Made by a program: the position numbers and the translations under genes. From the NCBI GenBank assembly GCA_037349105.1, contig JAYJMM010000028.1, positions 1,860,001 through 1,924,000 on the forward strand: DNA of 64,000 bases. Direction: 5' to 3'. This DNA comes from Limnomonas spitsbergensis. Lineage: Eukaryota > Chlorophyta > Chlorophyceae > Chlamydomonadales. This document shows positions 56,369 through 64,000 of this stretch, piece after piece; positions within the stretch are counted from its first letter, which is position 1; the number at the start of each line of letters is the position of its first letter. The notes beneath the pieces were generated by a model. It searched no databases. It was given only the letters and a program-made list of their open reading frames with translations, and was not told the origin of the DNA.

Positions 56369-56563
56369 CCCACTGCCCCCTGCTAGGGCTCTGCCTGTCG
56401 GACTGGGGCCTGGGCCTCGCTGGTGCTCCTGCCCCTGCCTGTAAGGCCTGGCAAACTCCTCTGGACGCCGCTCCCTGGACCTGCCCCTGGGCTGATCCCT
56501 GCTGGATGACCGCTGCCTGCGGTCCCTGCTCCTCTCCTCACTGGTGCTGCGCTGCGCCGCGCC

Positions 56564-59500
56564 TTACCGCTGGGTCCTGGCTGCCGGCGTTGGCACCGTC
56601 CCGTGGCGCTCCTCACTGATGGCCCTTTGCGCGCTTCTGCTGCGCTGTCGGAGTCTTCTGTTCCCTGAGCCGCCCTCATCACTGCTACTGGGACTGTGCT
56701 GACCTGCGGCCTGTTGCACTCCTCCCTGCGGCTCCCCCTGGTCGGCATGCTCGCCCTCCATGACTGGTAACAGGGACGGGGTCCGTAACATTTCCCTGAA
56801 GCACCCCGCCATCTCTGGGTCCTCTTCAAATGGGAGCGGCTGCCCGTGGTTTGGCAATCCCCCCAAGTGCTGTGTTCCAAGAGTTTCCTGCAGCTTGGTC
56901 AGCTCATCGGCACGCAGGATGTACTGCTGATGGACCTCTGCCATGGCTTGCTGAGCATTCTGGATGCTCTTCCAATTGGCCAGCTGGCCTTTTAGGTACC
57001 CCACGATTCCCGCTGCCTGCTTCCACATCTGACGTTCTCTCCACCTGAGAGCTTTTTTCAGCCCGTCAACTTGCCCGGTCAGCCTGCCGATGTGCCCGTC
57101 TTGACTGCTGGTCCCTGGCTCTGGAACCTTTTCGACGCTGCACTCCTCCTCCTCCTCTTCTTCCTGCGCTTCGTCATCGCTGCTGCTTGCTGGTTGCGCA
57201 GGAGGCCTTGCTGCCCTTGGCTGCCCCTGCAGCTGCTGCTGTTGCGCCTGCCTACCATCGCCGTCGCTGGCCTGTCTCACGCTAGGCCCTGCCACATGCG
57301 GTTGCCCTTGCAGCTGCTGCTGCTGCTGCTGTTGTTGCGCTTGCCTGCCGTCGCCGTCGCTGGCCTGTCTCACGCTAGGCCCTGCCACCTGCGGTTGCCC
57401 TTGCAGCTGCTGCTGCTGCTGCTGCTCTCCCCTGCTGAGCGCCGATTTTGCTTGTGCAGCTCTGTCGGCTGCTGCTGTGCCATATCTCCTCTGCTGTGCG
57501 GCAGGCGGCGCTGCCTGCACCTCAGGCGCTGTTTCTGGGATCCGCGAGAAGACCTGAATCCTCCTGTCACACTCCTCCGCCGAGTGCCTGTCTGGCTTTC
57601 CGCACAAGGCGCACGGGTGGCTAGGGCATGCTGGCATGAATCTCCTGAGGAACTCTCTCTCCTGGTCGGAGACTCCCATGGCTCTGCGCGCTCTGGTCAT
57701 CTCCTCTGAGGTTGCTGCGGCGGCCTCTGCCACTGCTGCCTCGATTGGCACCAGCCTGTGTCTTTGTAGCCTGGAGTGTACCTGGTTGCTTGGTCCTGCG
57801 TCCTGTCCAGCTCTCATAGCGGCACCTGCGCGTGTGTCCATGGCATGCTGTAAGAGCGGTTCGTGCTTTGTTTCAACTGTTGCAGCGGGCCACCCCTCTC
57901 TTTCTGCGAATCCACACTGGATTCCTGCCCATGCCACTGCTGCTGCCTGATACCCCCCTGCTGGGGATGCCCGCACTAGTGGCAGCGTAAGGTTCCTGAC
58001 CCCTTGCACTCTCTGTGGGCCCTCTCTGGGTCGCAAGGTCAGCCTTCCTGCTGCCTCTAATACCCCGTTATACTTGAGGAACTCCGGGTTCCCTACCAAG
58101 TGCTCATATGCGTCCGGTGGTGTCTTAACGACCCTGACCACCGTGGGCTCCATAATGGCATTGGGCCCCCCATATCCATACACCACATAAATGAACAGCA
58201 CGCCATACAGATCTGCCCCTGCATTGTCTGTGGTACGTATCTTCTCATCCGTACGCACCAGCTCCGCCCCCATGGCAACTAATTGCTCTGCAATATTGAC
58301 AGTGATGACATGGCACGTGCATGCAGAGTCCATGAGGGCTTTCTGAGCCACCAGGACCTTCCCTTTGACCATAAGTCCCACACACTGCTCCAGGTTGCTT
58401 CTGTCATTTTTGAAATACTGCAGCTGGGGTGCAGCTGTCACCGTTCTACCCTCTGACCTGGTGTTACTGGTCTCACCCTTGTAGTCGTAGTTGTCTGCTC
58501 CCATGGGCATCGTGGTGAAAGACAGCGCTGAGAGCCTCTCGTTCAGCTTGAACACCTGTGGGCGGATGTCGGACATATCGTCAGCTAGTTTACTCAATAC
58601 CAGCCTCTTTGCCCCCTTCCTGGAGGAAGGTTCCACGGATCCTGGCACTGGTTCCTCCTCCTGAAAAGGTTCTGGTATAAACGACTTAGGACGGGCGTTA
58701 TGAACCGCCTGTTTGAAACCCGCAGGCTTGGGTACCAGCCCAACCTGCGTCATGAGTGCCACGGACTCGCTGAGCATCTCTGCCATAGTCTGGTGCCAGC
58801 CTTCTGGCTCAGCCTGCACCGTTGCATTGCTGAGATGCGACACGTGGGCCGCCTGCTGCGTCTGACCCCCCTGGCCAGGGCCAGGCCTTGGATACTGCCT
58901 GTTGTTCTGATTCCTGTCATACGGCCTGCCTGTAGCCTGTCCCTGCTGCGGCCTTGGCGGTAGAGGGTACTGCTGTTGCTGTGGATACTGCTGTTGCGGC
59001 TGTCTGGCCGGTCCAGGTGTGATGTCTGTGACCAGGGGCATAGGTCTGCGCTCATCCCTGGCCATGGGCACCCTGCAATCTCTGGCTAGGTGCGTTGTGC
59101 TACCACACTGGTAGCATGCTTTGGCTGCCCCTGAGGCACCCTCAGCGCTGTAATTTGCCGTCCCTGTTTGGTCCGCCCAGGTAACTCCTCTGGGTTTACC
59201 ATCCGTCCGCGACTGTGGTACTGCTGCTGAGCCTGCGGGGTGCACAATTCCATCAAGGCGTGTCCGCATCTCCCACTGTCCTGCTCTCTCTTTTCTGCCC
59301 CTGTTGGGCTGTGCTTCTCCCTGGCCAGGCCCGCTGTTGGTTATTTGTCTGACGCCGGTTCCTCCCAGGTCACCCATTTCCAGGGCAAACCTCTCCCACA
59401 GCACCACCTGCTGCGTGAGTACTGCGATCTGGTCTTCATCGTTCATGCTGAGGTACCCTGGCACCGTCATAACGAACTTGCTCAGCTTGGCTCTAGCAAC

Positions 59501-60796
59501 AGCTGGGAGTCCGTCATGGAACATGCGCGAGACCGAGTGGCTTCTGCCGAAGTGATCTACTGCATCCCTTGAGATCTGCAGCAACTCTGCCGTTGTCAGC
59601 ACTCTGTGAGCAAATGCTTCCACCGTCTCTTCTGGCTTGACGTCCGGGTCTAGAGTAGTCTTTACTCCTAGCCTGAGGTTTGTGATGGCCGTCCTTTCCT
59701 CTGAAGTTGGCTTTCCCACTTCCTCCTGGACCACCCTGATCCACAGAGTGAGTAGCGAGGCTTCACAACCCTGCTCCTCTGCTGGGGCTATCCACAGCTG
59801 CCCGATCCGCTCCACCTCTCTGGCAATTCTGTTTCCTGCGTGGGGCGCTGCCCTGATGGCTGCCATCAGTGGCCCCATGCTGGCCGGCTTGCTGTCCCAC
59901 AGCTTGACCAGCGACTTGATCAGCAACGTCATAGCTGACGGCGACTGGCACGATCCAGCTATCTCACCGGCCACCACAGCCAATGCTGGCTGGTCATCCG
60001 ACATTGCCAACCTGTTGTGCGATCCCCAGTATCCACACGCCTGGCAATACTTCCTGGCTGCAACTGCGCCTGGGTGCGACATATCCAGGACTGGTACGTT
60101 GCCTTGGATGGCCGGGATCTTGGTGACCTTGGCTACCCCTGCCAGCTGCAGGACCATCTGCTGCTGCAGCTGCAGGTTCACCCTTGCCTGCTCCCTATCG
60201 AGCCTTTTCATTTCCTGGTCGCTGGACTCCAGCCTGGCTCCCGGCCTGCGCCTGTCCGCTCCTCCTGGTCCCGAATCTACTGATTCTGACCGCGACCCAG
60301 GTCCTCCACCGCCGCCCCTCGATGGGTTGCGGCCTGAATGATACCTGTCATGTCTGTTATAATCCTCCTCCTGATCATGATCTTCTCGTGATGGCTGTCT
60401 GCCCGCTCTGCCTGCCGAGCTTCTACTTCCTTCTGTCTGGTCTGCTGTCAGAGCCAGGCCTCCAAGACTGTGCTCTGCCGGGCTCTGCCTGTCCCCTGGG
60501 CAGCTCCTGGTCTTGCCATTCCTGCCGTACTCCTCTGCTGTGTTCCGCTGGTCCCCTGGATTGCTCCTGGCTTTGCTGGCTTGGCTGTTCCCTGCCCTCT
60601 GCCTGCTCTCTGGGCGGCTCTTGGCTATGCTGGTGAGGCTGTTCCCTGGTATATGCCTGCCCCCTGGGCGGCTCCTGGCTCTGCCGACCTGGCTGCGTCC
60701 CGCCTGTGTAATTCCTGGCATAGGAATCAGACTGCGTTTCCTCTCTGGCTTCCTGCATTTTTGAACCACTGCTCCGTGCGCTGCCTGCAGGCTCAT
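56564..60796 (-). CDS. Element 2 frame B: gag-like region, zinc knuckles and retropepsin-like site
   Basis: 1,410 codons. It has an Arg/Ser/Gly-rich start, a capsid-like helical region (AHRVLTTAELLQI, VLTQQVVLWERFA), then a CCHC knuckle CYQCGSTTHLARDC (about 59,070-59,120). A retropepsin-like active site ALMDSACTCHVI (about 58,300-58,345) has D-S-A in place of D-T/S-G. A second Cys/His cluster CALCGKPDRHSAEEC follows. Then come three tandem ~33-residue repeats with poly-Gln and QLQGQPHVAGPSVRQASDG (57,200-57,440), a helical segment, and an Arg/Ser-rich end ARTQR before TAA (56564). These features make it the gag-protease part of the element. Confidence 0.8.
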   Translation of the reverse strand: MSLQAAHGAVVQKCRKPERKRSLIPMPGITQAGRSQVGRARSRPGGRHIPGNSLTSIAKSRPESRQRAGNSQASKARSNPGDQRNTAEEYGRNGKTRSCPGDRQSPAEHSLGGLALTADQTEGSRSSAGRAGRQPSREDHDQEEDYNRHDRYHSGRNPSRGGGGGPGSRSESVDSGPGGADRRRPGARLESSDQEMKRLDREQARVNLQLQQQMVLQLAGVAKVTKIPAIQGNVPVLDMSHPGAVAARKYCQACGYWGSHNRLAMSDDQPALAVVAGEIAGSCQSPSAMTLLIKSLVKLWDSKPASMGPLMAAIRAAPHAGNRIAREVERIGQLWIAPAEEQGCEASLLTLWIRVVQEEVGKPTSEERTAITNLRLGVKTTLDPDVKPEETVEAFAHRVLTTAELLQISRDAVDHFGRSHSVSRMFHDGLPAVARAKLSKFVMTVPGYLSMNDEDQIAVLTQQVVLWERFALEMGDLGGTGVRQITNSGPGQGEAQPNRGRKERAGQWEMRTRLDGIVHPAGSAAVPQSRTDGKPRGVTWADQTGTANYSAEGASGAAKACYQCGSTTHLARDCRVPMARDERRPMPLVTDITPGPARQPQQQYPQQQQYPLPPRPQQGQATGRPYDRNQNNRQYPRPGPGQGGQTQQAAHVSHLSNATVQAEPEGWHQTMAEMLSESVALMTQVGLVPKPAGFKQAVHNARPKSFIPEPFQEEEPVPGSVEPSSRKGAKRLVLSKLADDMSDIRPQVFKLNERLSALSFTTMPMGADNYDYKGETSNTRSEGRTVTAAPQLQYFKNDRSNLEQCVGLMVKGKVLVAQKALMDSACTCHVITVNIAEQLVAMGAELVRTDEKIRTTDNAGADLYGVLFIYVVYGYGGPNAIMEPTVVRVVKTPPDAYEHLVGNPEFLKYNGVLEAAGRLTLRPREGPQRVQGVRNLTLPLVRASPAGGYQAAAVAWAGIQCGFAEREGWPAATVETKHEPLLQHAMDTRAGAAMRAGQDAGPSNQVHSRLQRHRLVPIEAAVAEAAAATSEEMTRARRAMGVSDQEREFLRRFMPACPSHPCALCGKPDRHSAEECDRRIQVFSRIPETAPEVQAAPPAAQQRRYGTAAADRAAQAKSALSRGEQQQQQQLQGQPQVAGPSVRQASDGDGRQAQQQQQQQQLQGQPHVAGPSVRQASDGDGRQAQQQQLQGQPRAARPPAQPASSSDDEAQEEEEEEECSVEKVPEPGTSSQDGHIGRLTGQVDGLKKALRWRERQMWKQAAGIVGYLKGQLANWKSIQNAQQAMAEVHQQYILRADELTKLQETLGTQHLGGLPNHGQPLPFEEDPEMAGCFREMLRTPSLLPVMEGEHADQGEPQGGVQQAAGQHSPSSSDEGGSGNRRLRQRSRSAQRAISEERHGTVPTPAARTQR
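57200..57440 (-). repeat. In-frame tandem repeat with poly-Gln, frame B
   Basis: Three copies of a 75-102 bp unit (CAG runs, then a segment encoding AGPSVRQASDGDGRQAQ), differing mainly in CAG run length. Confidence 0.85.
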
Positions 60797-62507
60797 TCCT
60801 CCTGGCTCCCCTTGCTGTGCCCGCCTGCCTGTTCCTCAGGAATTCTTTGATGTAATCCACCTGGGTTTCCTGGTATGTGTTCTCTTTGTCCTCGACTATG
60901 CGTAGCAACGCATAAGACTCTTGCCTGCTTGCTCTGCGTGTTGCTGTGCCTTGCTCTGCCATCCTGGCGAGTGATCGGCTAGTCAACTCCGCCCTTTCGC
61001 TGGCGGCTGGGCTGCTGGTTCTGGGCGCTTCCCTGCCCCTTGGCCGTCCTCTGAGGCTTGGCTCGCTGCTGACCTCGAAGGCTTCAGATCTGAGTGTTGG
61101 TGTTGGCGCGGCTCCTGCCTGCTGCTGCCACCTTTGCACCTCCCTGAGCCCCTCCGGCCGCTGCACCTCTGTTTCAAATCCTTCCCATGCCTGGTCCTCC
61201 TCATCTTCTGGCTCGGATCCAGGTTCCTCCTGATTTCCTGTTACCTCTTTGCACCATTCGTCTGCGAAGGCTTTAACAGCCATGGCTGCTTCGCGTCCCG
61301 CCCTTCCCTTGGATATCTGTCCAAGGGCGGCTAACAGCATCGCCCTGTCCTGCCCTGTGTGGGGGATACCCAACATAGCCTTTGTTGCCCATCCCCGCAG
61401 ATGATGGGCCTTGAACTCCTCAATGGCTGTGATCTGGTCTTGGAAATGCAAGAACGTCCTGGAGCAAACTTGCTTCCACAGGTCTGTTGCCCACTGCAAA
61501 ATTCCTGCCCACCCGATCGGCCCTTCTGACTCCTCATTGCCGCACACTACTTCCCCAGTCCCGGAGCGCTCTGGCTCTCTCTGCATCTGGCTGCTAGATC
61601 CCTCCTTGGATTTCTGCACAGGTCTGCCCACACTGGGTGGGAACCTGGACAGCGGCGTGCCAAAGACTGTGGATCCAGCTCCTCCTCTAGCCAGTGCCTT
61701 GCGCGGCCGCAGCTGCTGCATGGGACGCAGCCCTGCTTTAGGCTGCTGCTCTCTCTCTTCCTGAACTGGGTCTGACAGTTCTTCCTCGGATATTAGGTCA
61801 GCCCACGGCTTTCCTACCGGCTCAGCTGATTTTTCACTTTCCTTGCCGGCCTGCGAGCTCTGCCTGCCCGCTGCTGGCTGGGGCTCAGCTTCCTCGTGTT
61901 TGACCCCTGCAGGCACACTCCTGGCCCCCTCTTCCTCTATCTTTATTCGAGGTTTGTCTGTGCTGGGTTTATCACAGCCTGCAAACTCGTCTGGGGCTGC
62001 GGCTACCTTGGCCCTTGGATCCGGTTGGCTGGTCTCTTCCTTAACCCGTTGTGCAACACTTGCCACCATGCGCAGGCTCTGCTGCGGCGCGGCCTCAGGT
62101 TCACCTCCCTGTCGCGTGTCACAGCTCTGGGACGCTTCCGTTGCTTGATCCAAGATCAGTTCTGGGGTTCCCGCCTGAGTCTGCCCCTGCTCGAAATTCA
62201 GACTGCTGTCTGAACCAGCGGGCAATGGACCCCCCCGACCAATGCCTTTGCGCGTTACGAGCACTGCACCATCTGCCTGCGCCCCTGCCTCTCTGGGCGG
62301 TACGCGGCCCGGCTCAGGCTTCTTGCAGTCCTCTGCAAATGGTTCCGCTGGCCCTGCTAGCTTCTCCGCCATTAACAGGGCTTCTGCAGCTAGCTCATCA
62401 CTAGCTTCCATTAGTTTTACACCCGGCTCCAGCCCCCTCAGACGCCCACTTCTCCGTTGGGCATCAGGGTGCTGGTGCCTATCGGGATTTAGATCTACGT
62501 CTGTCAT
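60423..62507 (-). CDS. Element 2 frame A: N-terminal gag-like protein of unknown fold
   Basis: 694 codons starting at ATG (62507), MTDVDLNPDRHQHPD. It is acidic and Lys/Glu/Pro-rich with a central helical part (FLHFQDQITAIEEFKAHHL, GQDRAMLLAALGQI) and a C-terminal repeat of SQEPPRGQA-xxREQ (4-5 copies). It overlaps frame B by 374 nt; moving from A to B requires a +1 (or -2) shift. As the first ORF after the leader it is likely part of gag, but I see no conserved domain. Confidence 0.7.
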   Translation of the reverse strand: MTDVDLNPDRHQHPDAQRRSGRLRGLEPGVKLMEASDELAAEALLMAEKLAGPAEPFAEDCKKPEPGRVPPREAGAQADGAVLVTRKGIGRGGPLPAGSDSSLNFEQGQTQAGTPELILDQATEASQSCDTRQGGEPEAAPQQSLRMVASVAQRVKEETSQPDPRAKVAAAPDEFAGCDKPSTDKPRIKIEEEGARSVPAGVKHEEAEPQPAAGRQSSQAGKESEKSAEPVGKPWADLISEEELSDPVQEEREQQPKAGLRPMQQLRPRKALARGGAGSTVFGTPLSRFPPSVGRPVQKSKEGSSSQMQREPERSGTGEVVCGNEESEGPIGWAGILQWATDLWKQVCSRTFLHFQDQITAIEEFKAHHLRGWATKAMLGIPHTGQDRAMLLAALGQISKGRAGREAAMAVKAFADEWCKEVTGNQEEPGSEPEDEEDQAWEGFETEVQRPEGLREVQRWQQQAGAAPTPTLRSEAFEVSSEPSLRGRPRGREAPRTSSPAASERAELTSRSLARMAEQGTATRRASRQESYALLRIVEDKENTYQETQVDYIKEFLRNRQAGTARGARRNEPAGSARSSGSKMQEAREETQSDSYARNYTGGTQPGRQSQEPPRGQAYTREQPHQHSQEPPREQAEGREQPSQQSQEQSRGPAEHSRGVRQEWQDQELPRGQAEPGRAQSWRPGSDSRPDRRK

Positions 62508-63201
62508 TCTACAGGCAATTAACGAACCGCACGGTCCTGCAAGCGTGCTGGCAACACCCTCTACAAGATCTGCTAACGCTAGGCTTCTGCTCCTTTGTTC
62601 CTACTGCAGTCTGGTGAGGGCTCGCAAGTCAAGATTGGACGGCAGGTACAGCACTATGCAGATTAGGCCTCGCCTTCCTGCTTTTCTGCTCACTAGTTTT
62701 TAATTTGGCGGAATCCTCCTTCGCCCTTTCAGATCTTCCCACCTTGCTGGTAGGGCTGCTTCTAGATGTCTCGCGTCCCGCGTGGATGTCACACGCCCTG
62801 CGTGGATGTTGCCTCTTGCGTATTGTCCGCTCAGCTCTGCGTTCCTGCGGGGATCCTTTGGCACACCCACAAGATTTCAAACTTGGATGTTCTATCCACA
62901 AGTTTACTTCTGTCAATGATGAAAAATTGGATCCACCTGATCTCAATCCGCAGTCACACAGGAAATTATCTGCTGGGTGTATAAATCCACAGCCAAATCT
63001 TCAAGCCACTCCTGGACTCAACACTAAGCTGCCAAGCTCAGTGATTCTCAGGGTTTAACTTGGCACTTCTCTCTATGGAGGTTACCACAGCAAAGTGCAG
63101 TTCAAACACTCCAAGGTCGTTTGCATGCAAACAAATTTCCAATTTCGCTGCACAAGCACCTTTAGCAGGAATTGGCAAATTGAGCTGATCAGGCTAAATC
63201 C
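62508..63201 (-). other. Element 2 leader
   Basis: About 690 nt between the primer-site-like segment and the ATG of frame A. It contains a 105-codon basic frame (62946-62629) and a short tandem GCGTGGATGT repeat near 62780. No conserved motif was seen. Confidence 0.55.
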
Positions 63202-63224
63202 ACTTCGTCCCTTTCTAAAGGACA
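63202..63224 (-). promoter_or_regulatory. Candidate self-priming primer-binding site
   Basis: The 23 nt directly after the 5' repeat a. They are the perfect reverse complement of 63631-63653 inside that repeat (plus-strand core TTAGAAAGGGACGAAGT). The position is that of a PBS, but the complement is the element's own 5' region rather than a tRNA 3' end that I recognise. Confidence 0.65.
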
Positions 63225-63855
63225 CGCGATGTGCGCTTCAGGTCCGTGGCGGACTTCTTTCCTCACGGCAGTGATGGACGCCTACGGGCAGGCTCAGTGA
63301 CTATTCACTGGCTGCGAGTGCTCAGCGAGTTAAGCGGCTAGCTGGTTATTTGTATGTATAGCAATTGACTTAGGGAGCATAGGCCTTCTGGCCGTCTGGG
63401 CGCGATCCAGCTGGGCTATGTTAAGGGGCACTTACCGCGTGACTCGCGGTGAGGGTGACGGGACGTAGACTGCGTACTTCTTCTTCGGCAGGGTCTCGGT
63501 TCTCTGACTGTGGTACTTGTCTCCAGCTATCTCAGCTGAGGCTGATCTAGGCTTGACTTTGGTTGAGGTACTGACTTATATGAAAGCTGCTGGTCTCGAA
63601 GACGGCCGGTGCTCGTTACAAATAGAGGTCTGTCCTTTAGAAAGGGACGAAGTAACTAGCCTAGGCAATTGCCGGGATACAGGGACCCGGCAGGCCCAAT
63701 TCAAGGTACGGTAGAACCTGTCAAATCTCCCTGCGTAAGCGGGTTTCTAGGTCTCAGTTGAAATCCGGAGACTCCGCAGAGAAGCTGCGGAGTCACCGAG
63801 ACCGCTAACTGCGGTCTAAACGGTTCTGTCACGTATACTGTAATATACTGTGACA
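63225..63855 (-). repeat. Element 2 5' repeat a1
   Basis: 631 bp. Its outer edge TGTCACAG (minus) is the 5' terminus and abuts CAGC. No b module follows it, unlike at the 3' end. TGTAA on the transcribed strand lies at 63619-63623. Confidence 0.92.
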
Positions 63856-63859
63856 CAGC

Positions 63860-64000
63860 GGCTCTCCTGCCTGCTGGTTCCCAAGGTTGGTGTACAGCTC
63901 TCGCAGCTGGTCTGCGCGCAAGATGTACTGCTGCTGTACCTCCGTGAGCCGTATATTGGCATCCTGGAGGCCTGTCTACCTGACCTGCTGCAACCGCAGG
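63860..64000 (-). pseudogene. Element 1 coding sequence resumed after the nested insertion
   Basis: Minus-strand reading gives EVQQQYILRADQLRELYTN and then LGNQQAGEPL, matching EVHQQYILRADELTKLQET and LGTQHLGG ... GQPL of element 2's frame B. Joined to 45482 and downstream with a single CAGC, the alignment to frame B continues, so this is the other half of element 1. It runs off the window. Confidence 0.85.

Larger units (their letters stand above)
45487..63855 (-). mobile_element. Retroelement 2 (younger, nested), 18.4 kb, 4-bp TSD
   Basis: Bounded by CAGC at 45483-45486 and 63856-63859. In the minus orientation it begins TGTCACAG (63855) and ends GCGACA (45487), the TG...CA termini expected of an integrase substrate. 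The order is repeat a (63855-63225), primer-site-like segment, leader, ORFs A to D, 3' UTR module, repeat b (46584-46351), repeat a (46348-45718), repeat b (45720-45487). The two b copies are identical over 234 bp and the two a copies differ at about two of 631 positions, so insertion was recent. Removing it joins two homologous halves of element 1's gag-like coding region. Confidence 0.88.

Noticed and set aside
52664..56566. Reassigned genetic code with TAA/TAG read as Gln
   Set aside because: Two stops align with CAG, but the other in-frame stops align with other residues. The 1,131-codon gene and thousands of retroelement codons use only CAG/CAA for Gln, so a standard code with nonsense mutations is simpler.
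63740..63830. tRNA or SINE internal promoter in module a
   Set aside because: AGTTCAAATCC resembles a B box, but no cloverleaf folds around it and no A box is suitably placed. The hairpin next to it is explained as local inverted sequence.
33809..63855. Two tandem elements sharing one ordinary LTR
   Set aside because: The sequence at 63860-64000 continues element 1's coding region, and CAGC flanks 45487-63855. This shows nesting, not tandem arrangement. The terminal repeats also differ in composition between the two ends of element 2.
35862..63855. Tyrosine recombinase, as expected for DIRS/PAT elements
   Set aside because: Only a DDE integrase with an HHCC motif is present; I found no R-H-R-Y recombinase pattern.

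Overview
This is a nuclear genomic window from a eukaryote. Spliced genes with GT-AG introns, a ribosome-quality-control E3 ligase, large satellites and giant LTR-type retroelements rule out a bacterium or organelle. A chlorophyte green alga is my best guess: coding DNA is GC-rich, introns are full of minisatellites, and TGTAA, the algal poly(A) signal, occurs downstream of the main gene. I could not search a database, so family calls rest on motifs I can read.

Layout. (1) 1-11,070 is repeat-dominated: blocks of a ~215-230 bp satellite, broken by a 1,134-bp TIR element (3,111-4,244, 4-bp TSD), a 462-bp hAT-type MITE (10,352-10,813, 8-bp TSD) and a decayed Helitron-like fragment (minus strand, ~4,759-5,993). 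(2) 11,731-15,505 (minus) is a multi-exon gene I do not recognise. (3) 16,019-32,948 (plus) is a ten-exon gene that I reconstruct to 1,131 aa with consistent splice phases. It carries a C3HC4 RING and C2H2 fingers of the ZNF598/Hel2 type, an EDFPTL motif, then an NF-X1-like cysteine segment and an R3H domain. Its introns hold several minisatellites, some of them overlapping splice junctions, and a 6.4-kb array of ~427 copies of a 15-bp unit. (4) 33,809-64,000 holds two related giant retrotransposons on the minus strand, one nested in the other. Element 2 (45,487-63,855, 18.4 kb) sits inside the coding region of element 1 (33,809-45,486, resuming at 63,860) and is flanked by a 4-bp duplication (CAGC).

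The elements encode a gag-like region with zinc knuckles and a retropepsin-like site, then a Gypsy-type reverse transcriptase and RNase H, a C5 cytosine DNA methyltransferase, a DDE integrase and a PHD finger. Their terminal repeats are not ordinary LTRs. The order is a - ORFs - b - a - b, the split-direct-repeat layout of PAT/DIRS elements, combined with a Gypsy-type integrase and TSD. Directly after the 5' repeat, where a primer-binding site would lie, is a 23-nt segment perfectly complementary to part of that repeat, which suggests self-priming. A methyltransferase- and PHD-bearing, possibly self-primed element with split repeats is the strongest candidate for an undescribed system here.
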